A stretch of 64,000 nt of DNA from Bartonella sp. HY038 (GTDB lineage: Bacteria; Pseudomonadota; Alphaproteobacteria; Rhizobiales; Rhizobiaceae). The stretch covers positions 124,001 to 188,000 of the forward strand of contig NZ_CP059725.1 in assembly GCF_014117425.1 (NCBI RefSeq), written 5' to 3'. The position numbers and the translations under genes were made by a program. This document shows, one piece after another, positions 8,396 to 17,408 of this stretch (the first letter of the stretch is position 1; each line of letters opens with the position of its first letter). The notes beneath the pieces are model-generated. The model ran no database searches and was not told the DNA's origin. It saw nothing but the letters and a program-made list of their open reading frames with translations.

Positions 8396-9832
8396 ATGGG
8401 AAGAGCATTTATTGATCATGTAACAAAGCTGATTGGCACTCAGGCTGTCGTTACCGATAGGGATGAAATTGCAATAGCTGCGCAGGATTGGCGCGGCAGA
8501 TATGAGGGGGAGGCCCTTTGCATTTTATATCCCGCTAATACGGATGAGCTAAGCAAGGTTTTAAAACTATGCTATGAGCTGGATATTGCCGTTGTGCCAC
8601 AAGGTGGCAATACCAGTCTTTGTGGAGGATCAGTTCCCCAAAATGCCGATGATAGTGGCAAACAGGCAGTGATTATCGGCTTAAAGCGGCTCAATCGCAT
8701 TTTAAATGTAGATGTTATTGGCAATACTATCGAGGTCGAGGCTGGCTGTATTTTAGCAAATATCCATGACGCAGCCAAAGAAGTTGATCGCTATTATCCA
8801 GTAAGCCTTGGTGCGGAAGGTTCATGCCAAATAGGTGGCACGATTGCAACCAATGCCGGTGGCACATCGGTTTTGCGTTATGGCAATACCCGTGAAAATG
8901 TCTTGGGCTTAGAAGTTGTTCTTGCCGATGGTAGTATCTGGTCGGGGCTTAATGGTTTGCGCAAAAATAATACCGGCTATGATTTAAAACAATTATTTAT
9001 CGGCGCTGAAGGTACGCTTGGCATAATAACCAAGGCAGTATTAAAATTACACCCTTTGCCGCATAATCATGCGCTTGCATGGCTCGGCTTTTCTTCATTG
9101 GATAGTGTTTTAAAATTATTGCCGCTTTTTCAGCAGGCATGTGGGGCAAAACTCTCGGCTTTTGAATTGATGAATGACTTCCAATTAGATTTGGTGGTTG
9201 AATTTGTGGCAGACCGCCGCTCTCCGTTGCAAGAACACCATAATTGGCATTTGTTAATCGAATTATCGGACAACACATCCGATGCTGCATTAAATGACCT
9301 TTTACAAACTGTTTTAGAGCAAGCCTTTGAAAATGAATTGGTTGATGATGCGATCATTGCTTTAAGCCAAAAACAGTATTTTGATTTATGGGAAATTCGT
9401 CATAGCGTTTCGGAGGCAAATAAAAAGGCGGGTATTGGGCTTACAACAGATTGCGCTGTGCCTTTGTCGGCTATCGTTAATTTTATCGAAGATGCCACAA
9501 CTAATGTTCATGCAATCATAGAAAACCTACCAATTATCATTGTTGCACATCTTGGTGATGGCAATATTCATTTTATTCCATTTTTATCTTTTGATGTTTG
9601 GGAAAAATGTGAAAATCGTGACCAATTAGCACAACGCCTTAGGCGTGCGGTTGATGAAGCGGCTTTGTCTTATAAGGGAACATTTAGCGCTGAGCATGGC
9701 ATAGGGCGCATGCATTTACCTGAAATGGCACATTTTAAATCTGATGTAGAATTAAAAATGATGCGGGCAATTAAATCAGCCTTTGATGCAAAAAATATAA
9801 TGAATCCCGGTGTATTGCTGCCGGATATGTAA
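8396..9832 (+). CDS. FAD-linked oxidoreductase, D-2-hydroxyacid dehydrogenase family
   Basis: 478 aa from the ATG at 8396 (MGRAFIDHVT). An upstream GTG/ATG frame reaches 8351 but adds residues unlike the family. The layout is that of the vanillyl-alcohol-oxidase/PCMH superfamily. The N-terminal FAD-binding half contains PQGGNTSLCGG (about 68-78), GGTIATNAGGTSVLRYGN and GAEGTLGIIT. The C-terminal substrate half contains HLGDGNIHF, which supplies metal/substrate ligands, and AEHGIGRMH, followed by NPGVLLP at the end. The closest relatives are D-2-hydroxyglutarate, D-lactate and glycolate (GlcD) dehydrogenases, which pass electrons to a membrane or flavoprotein acceptor. It opens the uptake/catabolic locus, and the FMN enzyme at 16107 would handle the opposite enantiomer. 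The substrate is not readable from the sequence. Confidence 0.88.
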   Translation: MGRAFIDHVTKLIGTQAVVTDRDEIAIAAQDWRGRYEGEALCILYPANTDELSKVLKLCYELDIAVVPQGGNTSLCGGSVPQNADDSGKQAVIIGLKRLNRILNVDVIGNTIEVEAGCILANIHDAAKEVDRYYPVSLGAEGSCQIGGTIATNAGGTSVLRYGNTRENVLGLEVVLADGSIWSGLNGLRKNNTGYDLKQLFIGAEGTLGIITKAVLKLHPLPHNHALAWLGFSSLDSVLKLLPLFQQACGAKLSAFELMNDFQLDLVVEFVADRRSPLQEHHNWHLLIELSDNTSDAALNDLLQTVLEQAFENELVDDAIIALSQKQYFDLWEIRHSVSEANKKAGIGLTTDCAVPLSAIVNFIEDATTNVHAIIENLPIIIVAHLGDGNIHFIPFLSFDVWEKCENRDQLAQRLRRAVDEAALSYKGTFSAEHGIGRMHLPEMAHFKSDVELKMMRAIKSAFDAKNIMNPGVLLPDM

Positions 9833-9910
9833 TAAATGTCTTTGTAAAAATAAGCTCAAAGCTTTCATGGTTGTGATGAGGGGAGAGCAAAACTAAGTGA
9901 GGAGAATGCA

Positions 9911-10987
9911 ATGAAAAATCAAATATCGCGTAGAAATATATTAAAACTTGGTGCTTTTAGCACTGTAGCGCTTGCCGCCCCCGCAGTTTGGAGCCCATCA
10001 CGAGCACAGGGTAAAAAACGTATTACTGTAAGAGATGATGGTGGCATTTATAATCAGGCTTACACCGAAGTATTCTATCGTCCATTTACCGAAAAAACCG
10101 GTATTGAGGTTATTGGTGTACCTGCGAATGCAGAGCCTGCAGCGCAAATCCGTTCTATGGTAGAAACTGGTACATATACTTGGGATATGGCTAAAATTTC
10201 TCAGCCAACTATTTTGGTTTTAACCTCTGGTGAGCGCAAATATTTGCAAAAGCATGGCCTTGAAAGTGATCCAGTCATTTCAACAATTCCGCAAAAATAT
10301 ATGAGCGAATGGGGTGTTGGCAATAATATTTATGCGACAATCCTTGCTTATCGCAATGAAGCCTTTGAAAACAAGCAAGCTCCTGCTTCATGGGCTGATT
10401 TTTATGATATTGAAAAATTTGAAGGCCGCCGCGCTTTGCGTCGTCATCCCTTTGATACGATTGAAGAAGCGCTTTTTGCCGATGGTGTCGATATTGCTAA
10501 TATGTATCCTTGCGATACCGAGCGAGCATTTAAAAAGCTTGATCAAATCAAAAATGAAATTGAAGTCTTTTGGACAAGTGGCGCGCAGGTCGAGCAAATG
10601 TTGCAATCTGGCGAAGTCGACATGGTGCCTGTTTGGGTTTCACGCGCACATTCGGCCATTGCAGCCGGCAGCGATATTGGTGTTGTTTGGGATCAAAATA
10701 TTTGGGGCGTGGATAATTGGTCTATTTTGGAAGGTACGCCCAATGCTGATCTTTGCCGTGAATTTATTATTTTTGCGTCCGATGCCAAGCGCAATGCCGA
10801 GCTCATGAAATTCTTCCCCGCCGGTGTTGCCCAAGTTGATGCTTTTGAATTTATCGATCCAAATGTTGCAAAAAATTGCCCAAGCTTCCCTGCGAATAGT
10901 GAAAAAGGCATTCAGATTGATGCAAAATATTGGCGCGACAATCAAGAAAAGCTCATCACAGATTATAATCAGTGGCTTTTGAGCTAA
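9911..10987 (+). CDS. Periplasmic solute-binding protein of PotD/PotF-like ABC importer
   Basis: 358 aa with a GAGGAGAAT ribosome-binding site. The N-terminus SRRNILKLGAF, a hydrophobic core and SRAQ form a probable Tat signal (SRRxxLK) with cleavage near residue 33. The mature part has the class D (polyamine/opine/iron) binding-protein fold signatures: a RDDGGIYNQAY first strand, ETGTYTWDMAKIS, and PVWVSRAHSAI in the second lobe. The four acidic polyamine ligands of PotD are not evident, so the ligand is more likely a small organic acid or amino-acid derivative; this is inference from neighbours. A strong hairpin at 11034-11057 separates it from the ATPase and permease genes, as is common when the binding protein is made in excess. 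Confidence 0.88.
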   Translation: MKNQISRRNILKLGAFSTVALAAPAVWSPSRAQGKKRITVRDDGGIYNQAYTEVFYRPFTEKTGIEVIGVPANAEPAAQIRSMVETGTYTWDMAKISQPTILVLTSGERKYLQKHGLESDPVISTIPQKYMSEWGVGNNIYATILAYRNEAFENKQAPASWADFYDIEKFEGRRALRRHPFDTIEEALFADGVDIANMYPCDTERAFKKLDQIKNEIEVFWTSGAQVEQMLQSGEVDMVPVWVSRAHSAIAAGSDIGVVWDQNIWGVDNWSILEGTPNADLCREFIIFASDAKRNAELMKFFPAGVAQVDAFEFIDPNVAKNCPSFPANSEKGIQIDAKYWRDNQEKLITDYNQWLLS

Positions 10988-11033
10988 ACCAAAAGCCTGC
11001 TTAATCAACAATAGATAAAGCCATTTTAATCAC

Positions 11034-11057
11034 TCAAAAGCCCTTTGGGGCTTTTGA
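11034..11057 (+). terminator. Attenuating terminator between binding-protein and ATPase genes
   Basis: A perfect 10-bp stem (TCAAAAGCCC/GGGCTTTTGA) with a TTTG tetraloop. It is G/C-rich at the loop end and carries T's in the descending arm. It probably reduces read-through, so the ATPase and permease are made at lower level than the binding protein. Confidence 0.6.
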
Positions 11058-11224
11058 ACAGGGTTGCTTTGTTTTTAAGAGGCAAAAAATGGCGATTGAT
11101 GAATGATTTAAAACACGAGCATTTAAAAAAATTTCAAAAGTCGTTCGATTTGCCCCTAAAACCCATTTTACCCGTAAAACCCAATTAATTCATGAAACAA
11201 ACAAAAATTTAAGAGGAGAGCGAT

Positions 11225-12325
11225 ATGGGATCATCTAGTTTAACCATCAGACAGCTCAAAAAAACATATGGTAATTTTATCGCTTTGGCACCAACTGATC
11301 TTGATGTTCCCGAAGGCGAGTTTTTAACCCTTCTTGGTCCTTCTGGGTCTGGTAAAACAACACTTTTAAATTTGATTTCAGGCCTCACCACACCTGATAG
11401 CGGTTCAGTTCTAGCCGGTGAGCGCGATATGACCTTTGCGCCGCCCCATGCGCGTGATTTGGGGGTTGTTTTTCAAAATTATGCGCTTTTCCCGCATATG
11501 ACGATTGTAGAAAATATCGCTTTTCCATTGCAGATGCGAAAAATTCCCAATGATAAAGCAAAGTCCATGGCGTTAGAAGCTTTGGAAATGGTACGCTTGC
11601 CGCAAGTTGCGCAGCGTTACCCTAAAGAGCTATCTGGCGGACAACAGCAGCGCATCGCTTTAGCACGCTGCATGGTTTACAAGCCATCTATTATTTTGAT
11701 GGATGAGCCTTTGGGCGCGCTTGATAAAAATTTGCGCGAACATATGCAAATTGAGATTAAACAACTTCACCGTGAAATGGGTACAACTATTGTCTATGTC
11801 ACTCATGATCAGGAAGAAGCGATGACCATGTCAGATCGCATTTGTTTGATGAATGCTGGTGCCATTGAGCAATTGGGTACGCCTGCTGATTTATACTTCC
11901 GGCCGCAATCCTTGTTTACCGCACAATTTTTGGGTGAATCCAATATATTTAAAGCGCAAATGAAAGGCGATCATGGCGAAGAATGCACTCTGCAATTGGC
12001 TGGAACCACGATAAATATGCGTGCCATGCGCAATAATGTAGATTATTCGAATGATAAATCAGTCAATATCATGATCCGCCCACAAAATATGATTATCTCT
12101 CATCAGCCGAGTGAAAATAGCATTAAGGCGAGTATTTTTGATGTTATGGTAACCGGCAGTTTGACCAAACTCTATGTTAATACACAGATTGAGGGAGGTA
12201 ACCAAGTTGTTGCTTCTTTTGTGACCCGCAATCAAAGTGAACAATATAAGCCAAATGATATAATTTATTTAAGTTGGGATGTGAGTGACAGTGTTGTTCT
12301 TCCAAATAGTGAGGAACGCAAATGA
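11225..12325 (+). CDS. ABC transporter ATP-binding protein, PotA/FbpC type
   Basis: 366 aa behind AAGAGGAGAG. The ATPase domain has Walker A GPSGSGKT (38-45), a Q-loop in VVFQNYALFPHM, signature LSGGQQQR, Walker B IILMDEPLGALD and the switch histidine in YVTHDQEEAM. The last ~120 residues form the TOBE regulatory domain typical of importers of the MalK/PotA/FbpC group. It energises the importer formed with the binding protein and the fused permease. Its stop overlaps the permease start by 4 bp, so the two are translationally coupled. Confidence 0.93.
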   Translation: MGSSSLTIRQLKKTYGNFIALAPTDLDVPEGEFLTLLGPSGSGKTTLLNLISGLTTPDSGSVLAGERDMTFAPPHARDLGVVFQNYALFPHMTIVENIAFPLQMRKIPNDKAKSMALEALEMVRLPQVAQRYPKELSGGQQQRIALARCMVYKPSIILMDEPLGALDKNLREHMQIEIKQLHREMGTTIVYVTHDQEEAMTMSDRICLMNAGAIEQLGTPADLYFRPQSLFTAQFLGESNIFKAQMKGDHGEECTLQLAGTTINMRAMRNNVDYSNDKSVNIMIRPQNMIISHQPSENSIKASIFDVMVTGSLTKLYVNTQIEGGNQVVASFVTRNQSEQYKPNDIIYLSWDVSDSVVLPNSEERK

Positions 12326-14082
12326 GCACATCACCAAGTCCTGCCAAAGCACAGAATAAATGGCTAAAGCCGCTTTTAATGGTGGCACCGATTATTATTT
12401 TATTGTCGGTCTTTTTGCTTTATCCAGTTTTCCAGCTACTCTTTTTGAGTGTTTGGGGCAAAGATGGCTTTACTCTTGCCCCTTATCAGCAAATTTTTTC
12501 ATCTTCTTTGTATATGAATGTTATGTGGATCACGCTAAAGATTGCGTTTTTCACCACAGTCATTGCAATTATTTTGGGTTATCCGGTAGCCTATACAATT
12601 TCCCGTGCTAAAGAAAAAACCAAAGCGCGTTTGATATTTTGGGTTTTGTTAGCTTTTTGGACAAGTTTTCTTGTGCGTGCCTTTGCTTGGGTGGTTATTT
12701 TGGGGCGCAATGGCGTTATCAATAATACATTAATCGGCTTTGGTATTATCGATAAGCCGCTTAACCTACTTTATGGCTTTAATTCAGTTCTTATTGGTAT
12801 GGTTCATGCCATGATCCCATTGGCGATTATGACTATGCTATCGGTGATGGAAAATATCGACCGTAACTTGCCGCGCGCCGCAGGCACATTGGGGGCAAAG
12901 CCTGGAAAATCATTCTGGACAATTTATTTTCCCTTATCCATGCCGGGCGTTGCTGCGGCAAGCATCATGGTTTTTGTCACCGCAATTGGCTTTTTTATCG
13001 TACCAGCCTTGCTTGGCGGTAGACGTGATACAATGATTACCCAGCTTATTATCGATCAAGTACAGCAAACATTAAATTGGGAATTAGCAGCAGCAATTTC
13101 TGTTTTCCTTCTCCTTGTGGTTGTGGTCATCTTTATGGTTTATGATCGCATTTTTGGTTTTCAAAGCTTAACTGGCGAGAGTGCAACGACAACGCATAAG
13201 CGAAACTCGGTTTTTCGCATTTTGGGTAATCGCGTACTTTCCTATATTGGTGATGCAACCGATTTTATCCTAAAAATCTTCCCCAACCGCAAACAGCAGG
13301 AAAATGAGCAAGCTTCAGTCGGTATTCGTAGCTTTGTATGGGTATTATTAGTGGTTATCAGTTTGCCAGCCTTTTTGATGATTCCTCTATCATTTAGTAC
13401 TGCCAATTTGTCATGGCCGCCAACCGGTTTTACTTTAAAATGGTATGAGGCCATTTGGCAGTCACCAATTTGGATGCAAGCTATCTGGCGCTCGATCATC
13501 ATCGCAACCGGCACAGGTATTTTATCAATGCTTATTGGTGTACCAACTGCGTTTTTAATGGTGCGCCATCAAATGCGCGGTAAAAGCATTATGTTAGCCT
13601 TTATCTTGTCGCCAATTATTGTACCGCGCATTATTGTTGCTGTTGGCTTATTTTATGTTTTCGCTCAGCTTGGCATTGTTGGTACTATTCTTGGTCTGGT
13701 TATTGGTCATACCGTGGTGGCGGTGCCTTATGTGGTTATGACGATGATGGCAGTGCTGCGCAATTATGATGTCAGATTAGATCTTGCCGCACAAAGTCTT
13801 GGCGCGACACCATGGAAGGCATTGAGGAAAGTAACATTTCCAATTTTAGGCGCTGGCATGTTTTCCTCATTCCTGTTTGCTTTTGCAACATCATTTGATG
13901 AACTTACCATTGCGCTATTTTCAACTGGCGGCGTTACGACCACCTTGCCTAAGCAATTCTGGGATGAAGTTACCCTATCGGTGTCACCGGTAATCGCAGC
14001 CGTATCAAGCGGACTTTTGATTTTCATCGCTATTTTAATTTTCGTTGCCGACAAATTACGCCAACGTAGTCTTAATCGTTAA
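12322..14082 (+). CDS. Fused two-domain ABC permease (PotB-PotC-like)
   Basis: 586 aa, about twice the length of a normal permease. Two homologous six-helix halves are joined by a ~45-residue cytoplasmic linker (around 285-330). Each half has an EAA loop for the ATPase: AAGTLGAKPGKSFWTIYFPL in the first and AAQSLGATPWKALRKVTFP in the second. Polyamine-type systems usually encode PotB and PotC separately, whereas fused permeases are known for FbpB-type iron importers; both readings remain possible. It forms the membrane channel for the adjacent binding protein and ATPase. The start overlaps the ATPase stop (ATGA). Confidence 0.9.
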   Translation: MSTSPSPAKAQNKWLKPLLMVAPIIILLSVFLLYPVFQLLFLSVWGKDGFTLAPYQQIFSSSLYMNVMWITLKIAFFTTVIAIILGYPVAYTISRAKEKTKARLIFWVLLAFWTSFLVRAFAWVVILGRNGVINNTLIGFGIIDKPLNLLYGFNSVLIGMVHAMIPLAIMTMLSVMENIDRNLPRAAGTLGAKPGKSFWTIYFPLSMPGVAAASIMVFVTAIGFFIVPALLGGRRDTMITQLIIDQVQQTLNWELAAAISVFLLLVVVVIFMVYDRIFGFQSLTGESATTTHKRNSVFRILGNRVLSYIGDATDFILKIFPNRKQQENEQASVGIRSFVWVLLVVISLPAFLMIPLSFSTANLSWPPTGFTLKWYEAIWQSPIWMQAIWRSIIIATGTGILSMLIGVPTAFLMVRHQMRGKSIMLAFILSPIIVPRIIVAVGLFYVFAQLGIVGTILGLVIGHTVVAVPYVVMTMMAVLRNYDVRLDLAAQSLGATPWKALRKVTFPILGAGMFSSFLFAFATSFDELTIALFSTGGVTTTLPKQFWDEVTLSVSPVIAAVSSGLLIFIAILIFVADKLRQRSLNR

Positions 14083-14147
14083 ACTTAATTGCCAAACATT
14101 TGTGACATTCTCATCAATGTTTGGCATATCTTCTGGAAAGAATTATT

Positions 14148-15047
14148 ATGTTAACTTCACATGACCTAAAGGGTATTATCCCTGCAATTCCAACACCGCT
14201 TAATAGTGATGACACAATTAATATTGATGCATCAAAAGCTTTGTTTTCATGGCTATTACAGCAAGGTATTGATGGCGTTTTACCTATTGGCGGAACGGGT
14301 GAATATGGTTCACTGGCGCGTGCTGAGCGGCTAAAATTTGTTGAATCATCAAAAAATGCAGTTGAAGGTAAAAAGCCAGTTATTGCTGGGGTTTTAGATG
14401 CTGGCTATTATGATGCGATTGCCGCAGGCAAAGATCTTGCAAGTGCTGGTGCTGACGCACTTTTAGTGGTGACGCCTTATTATACCAATCCAACTCAAAC
14501 GGGACTTTATGATTATTATTCGCGTTATGCAGATGCTTCCCCTGTGCCTGTTTTAATTTACGAAATTCCTTATCGCACACGTATCGCTATTAATCCGGAA
14601 ATTATTCATAAATTATCCCATCATCAAAATATTATTGGCATGAAGGCCTGTAATACCGACATGTATCATTTTTTACAGGTTGTCGCCGGGGTTAGTGATA
14701 ATTTTTCGGTTTTAAGTGGTGAGGATAGTCTTTTCCCATTGCATATGGCAGCAGGTGCAAAAGGTGGTATTGTTGTAACTGCAACCATGCTACCAAAAGC
14801 ATGGCGGCTTATTTTTGACTTGGTCAATGCTAATCGTCTACAAGAAGCCCTTGAAATTCATCGCGCAATTATTCCTTTGCTCAATTTAACTTTTGCCGAA
14901 ACAAATCCAGGCCCGATGAAGTCGGTGCTCGATCTTGTTAAAGTTAATGCGCCCCATATGCTTTTGCCATTGGAAAAGCCAAATTTAAACCTATCCAATT
15001 CGCTGCGAGAAACCTATGCAGCGTTAATCGAGCGTTTTGAAAAATAG
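14148..15047 (+). CDS. DapA-family lyase/aldolase (DHDPS/NAL superfamily)
   Basis: 299 aa from the ATG at 14148, which has GGAAAG upstream; a longer frame to 14121 is unlikely. It is a TIM-barrel class I aldolase. GGTGEYGSL is the GTTGE phosphate/carboxylate-binding loop, the tyrosine in IYEIPYRT is the proton relay, and the lysine of IIGMKACN forms the Schiff base with a 2-oxo acid. Because it sits in a transporter/dehydrogenase locus with no lysine-biosynthesis genes, a catabolic role is likelier than dapA. Candidates are 4-hydroxy-2-oxoglutarate aldolase or a keto-deoxy sugar-acid lyase. It would act on the oxo-acid made by one of the two dehydrogenases. A terminator follows. Confidence 0.85.
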   Translation: MLTSHDLKGIIPAIPTPLNSDDTINIDASKALFSWLLQQGIDGVLPIGGTGEYGSLARAERLKFVESSKNAVEGKKPVIAGVLDAGYYDAIAAGKDLASAGADALLVVTPYYTNPTQTGLYDYYSRYADASPVPVLIYEIPYRTRIAINPEIIHKLSHHQNIIGMKACNTDMYHFLQVVAGVSDNFSVLSGEDSLFPLHMAAGAKGGIVVTATMLPKAWRLIFDLVNANRLQEALEIHRAIIPLLNLTFAETNPGPMKSVLDLVKVNAPHMLLPLEKPNLNLSNSLRETYAALIERFEK

Positions 15048-15062
15048 TTTTAGCTATTATAG

Positions 15063-15104
15063 ATCACTCCTTGTAATGATAAGAATTGCAGGGAGTGGTT
15101 TTTA
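15063..15104 (+). terminator. Rho-independent terminator after the DapA-family gene
   Basis: A 13-bp stem (CACTCCTTGTAAT with ATTGCAGGGAGTG, two G-T pairs) with a 7-nt loop, followed by GTTTTTAA. It ends the transporter operon before the regulator gene. Confidence 0.7.
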
Positions 15105-15256
15105 ATGTATCAACAGTTTAATTTAAAATATGCTGACAATATTGTTGCTGTTTTTTTTGCAAATTAAATATATGGTTTTGAAAAATTATAAACTTCTTTT
15201 ACAAATATGCATCTAAATCAAAATCACTTAATTTTTAAATAATTGAAAGAATAAAT

Positions 15257-16067
15257 ATGCCCAAATTCTTGTCGGGTTCCAAACAAAACGAAATTGAAAA
15301 TGATCCAAGGGATTCATCTTTATTCATTGGTTCTACCGAAAAGACATTTAGAGTTCTGCATGCTTTTGATGCTCCCCAAAGACAGTTGCCTTTATCTGAT
15401 ATTGCCCGTTTAGCCAATTTGGATCGCAGTGCAACCCAACGTATTGTTTATACTTTAGAAACCTTGGGGTATTTACAGCGTGTGCGCCAAACTAAAAATT
15501 ATGCGCTAACCTCAAAAATATTACAATTTTCCTATAATTATCTTAAATCGAATGAGTTGATTGACAAGGCCTCGCCCTATCTCTTCGCAATCAGCCGCGA
15601 TATTGGTGAAACAACCAATTTGCAAGAGCTTGATGGCAATGAAGTTGTTTTTGTTGCGCGCTTTCCAGGCCAGCATCTTGTCAATGTTGATATTACTATT
15701 GGTAGTCGTTTACCTGCGGTTTTTACCGCGACAGGAACGGCTATTTTATCGCGCCGTCCTATTGATGAGCTTGATGCAATTTTGCAATCAACCGTGCTTA
15801 ATCCTCTTACTCCTTACTCATTGACCGATCCGCAAAATTCGTGAGCGTATTTTGGCAACCAAGGAAAAAGGTTACGCGCTGATTAGCAATGAAACAGTTA
15901 TGGGGGATATTTCGCTTGCTGCTGCCATTACTGATGAACATGGTATTGCAGTTGCCGGCCTTAATATTTCTGTTCCAACCACCCGTTGGACTGTTGAGCA
16001 AGTTGAAAAAGAATTGGTTCCCCATGTGCTTGTTGCTGCGACATCCATATCGTTTTCCCAAGTTTAA
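15257..16067 (+). pseudogene. IclR-family transcriptional regulator, frameshifted
   Basis: The first frame (15257-15844) has the IclR winged helix (LSDIARLANLDRSATQRIVY, recognition helix) and the start of the ligand-binding domain, ending abnormally in DPQNS. The remaining ligand-binding part (KGYALISNE, GDISLAAAI, AVAGLNISVP) continues in another frame to 16067. Removing one A from the A4 run at 15834-15837 restores DPQIRERILATKEKG and a 269-residue protein of normal IclR length. It would control the surrounding hydroxy-acid locus in response to an effector. Either the regulator is truly dead, which would leave the locus deregulated, or the extra base is a sequencing error. Confidence 0.85.
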
Positions 16068-16106
16068 TTCCTATTGATTTTTAATCATATTTTCTTTGAG
16101 GCCGAA

Positions 16107-17252
16107 ATGAAAAAATTGTTAAACTTTCACGATTATCGGCAGGCTGCCAAAAGAAAATTACCGCGTTTTTTATTTGAATATATTGATCGTGGCAGTGAAG
16201 ATGAACATGCAATTTGTAATTTGCATAATAGTTTTTCCAACATACGATTAATCCCAAAAATTTTACAAGGCATTGATAATCCGGATTTATCAACCCAATA
16301 TTTCAATAAAAATTATAATATTCCGCTGATTATTGCACCTACTGCTTTGGCGGGTATCGTTGCTGTTGATGGTGAGGTAAAATTGGCAAGGAGCGCCGGT
16401 AAACTTGGCATTCCTTTTACTGTATCAACCCAATCGGTCACCACGATTGAAGATATTCGACAAAATGCAGCAGAAACTGAATTATGGTTTCAGCTTTATA
16501 TGTGGCGCAATCGCAAACTCACGCAAACACTTTTAGAAAGAGTTTGGAGCGCGGGTGTAAGCACTTTGATGGTAACTGTTGATACACCAATATCACCAAA
16601 GCGCGAATATAATCAAAAAAACGGCTTTTCTATTCCGTTTCGTCCATCTTTGCGCTCCATATTGGATATTTTGGGCGCACCGCATTGGCTATTTTTTGTT
16701 CTTTTGCAATTATATAAAAGAAATGGCATGCCAAGCTATGGGCATTATCCAGAAGAATTTCGCCACAATATTATGTCCGTAAGTCAAAATGAAGATTTGC
16801 GCATTGAGGATAAACTCAATTGGAGTGATGTTGAAGAATTACGCACTACATGGAAAGGGCAAATTATCCTAAAAGGCATATTATCGCCTGATGATGCGCA
16901 AAAAGCATTGGCGCTCGGCATGGATGGTATTGTTGTCTCTGCCCATGGCGGCCGAAATTTTGATAGTGCAGTAACCCCAATCGATGTTCTTGAGCCAATT
17001 ATTGATAAAATAGGCGAAAAGATAGCCATTTTTGCCGATAGTGGCGTACGCCGTGGCAGTGATATTGCCAAATTATTATCATTTGGCGTAAAGGCAGTTT
17101 TATTAGGTCGCGCGCCATTGTGGGGATTGGCGGGCCAAGATGAAAAAGGTAGCATGATAATTCTTCAATTATTAATTGAAGAATTACAGCAAACCATGAT
17201 TATGCTTGGATGCAAAAATATTGAAGATTTATCAATGTCGCGTCACGTTTAA
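16107..17252 (+). CDS. FMN-dependent L-alpha-hydroxyacid dehydrogenase
   Basis: 381 aa from the ATG at 16107 with GAGG upstream. It is a TIM-barrel FMN enzyme of the L-lactate dehydrogenase (LldD), mandelate dehydrogenase and glycolate oxidase family. IIAPTALAGI holds the FMN-binding strand, QLYMWRNR and VTVDTP line the flavin, SAHGGRNFD carries the catalytic histidine (normally SNHGGRQLD), and FADSGVRRGSDI with LLGRAPLWG forms the phosphate-binding end. It oxidises an S-2-hydroxyacid to the 2-oxo acid and probably feeds the respiratory chain. It lies just after the broken IclR gene. With the FAD enzyme at 8396 it gives the locus both stereochemical specificities. Confidence 0.9.
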   Translation: MKKLLNFHDYRQAAKRKLPRFLFEYIDRGSEDEHAICNLHNSFSNIRLIPKILQGIDNPDLSTQYFNKNYNIPLIIAPTALAGIVAVDGEVKLARSAGKLGIPFTVSTQSVTTIEDIRQNAAETELWFQLYMWRNRKLTQTLLERVWSAGVSTLMVTVDTPISPKREYNQKNGFSIPFRPSLRSILDILGAPHWLFFVLLQLYKRNGMPSYGHYPEEFRHNIMSVSQNEDLRIEDKLNWSDVEELRTTWKGQIILKGILSPDDAQKALALGMDGIVVSAHGGRNFDSAVTPIDVLEPIIDKIGEKIAIFADSGVRRGSDIAKLLSFGVKAVLLGRAPLWGLAGQDEKGSMIILQLLIEELQQTMIMLGCKNIEDLSMSRHV

Positions 17253-17408
17253 AAACGATTTTAACAATTCTCTATTTTGATGTTTATATTGCGCAGCTTT
17301 GCTGCCAATATTATCATTTATCGATGATAATATCTGTATCAAGCAAAAATGCATTTCTACTATTGTTAGCCAATAAAATGATTATAGAAGCACCGCTAAG
17401 ATGTGAAC

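Noticed and set aside
14148..15047. Biosynthetic dapA (lysine pathway)
   Set aside because: The family fits, but the neighbours are a transporter and hydroxyacid dehydrogenases, so a catabolic paralogue is more likely and I leave the symbol empty.
15852..16067. A separate small protein gene
   Set aside because: Its sequence is the C-terminal part of an IclR ligand-binding domain; it belongs to the frameshifted regulator.
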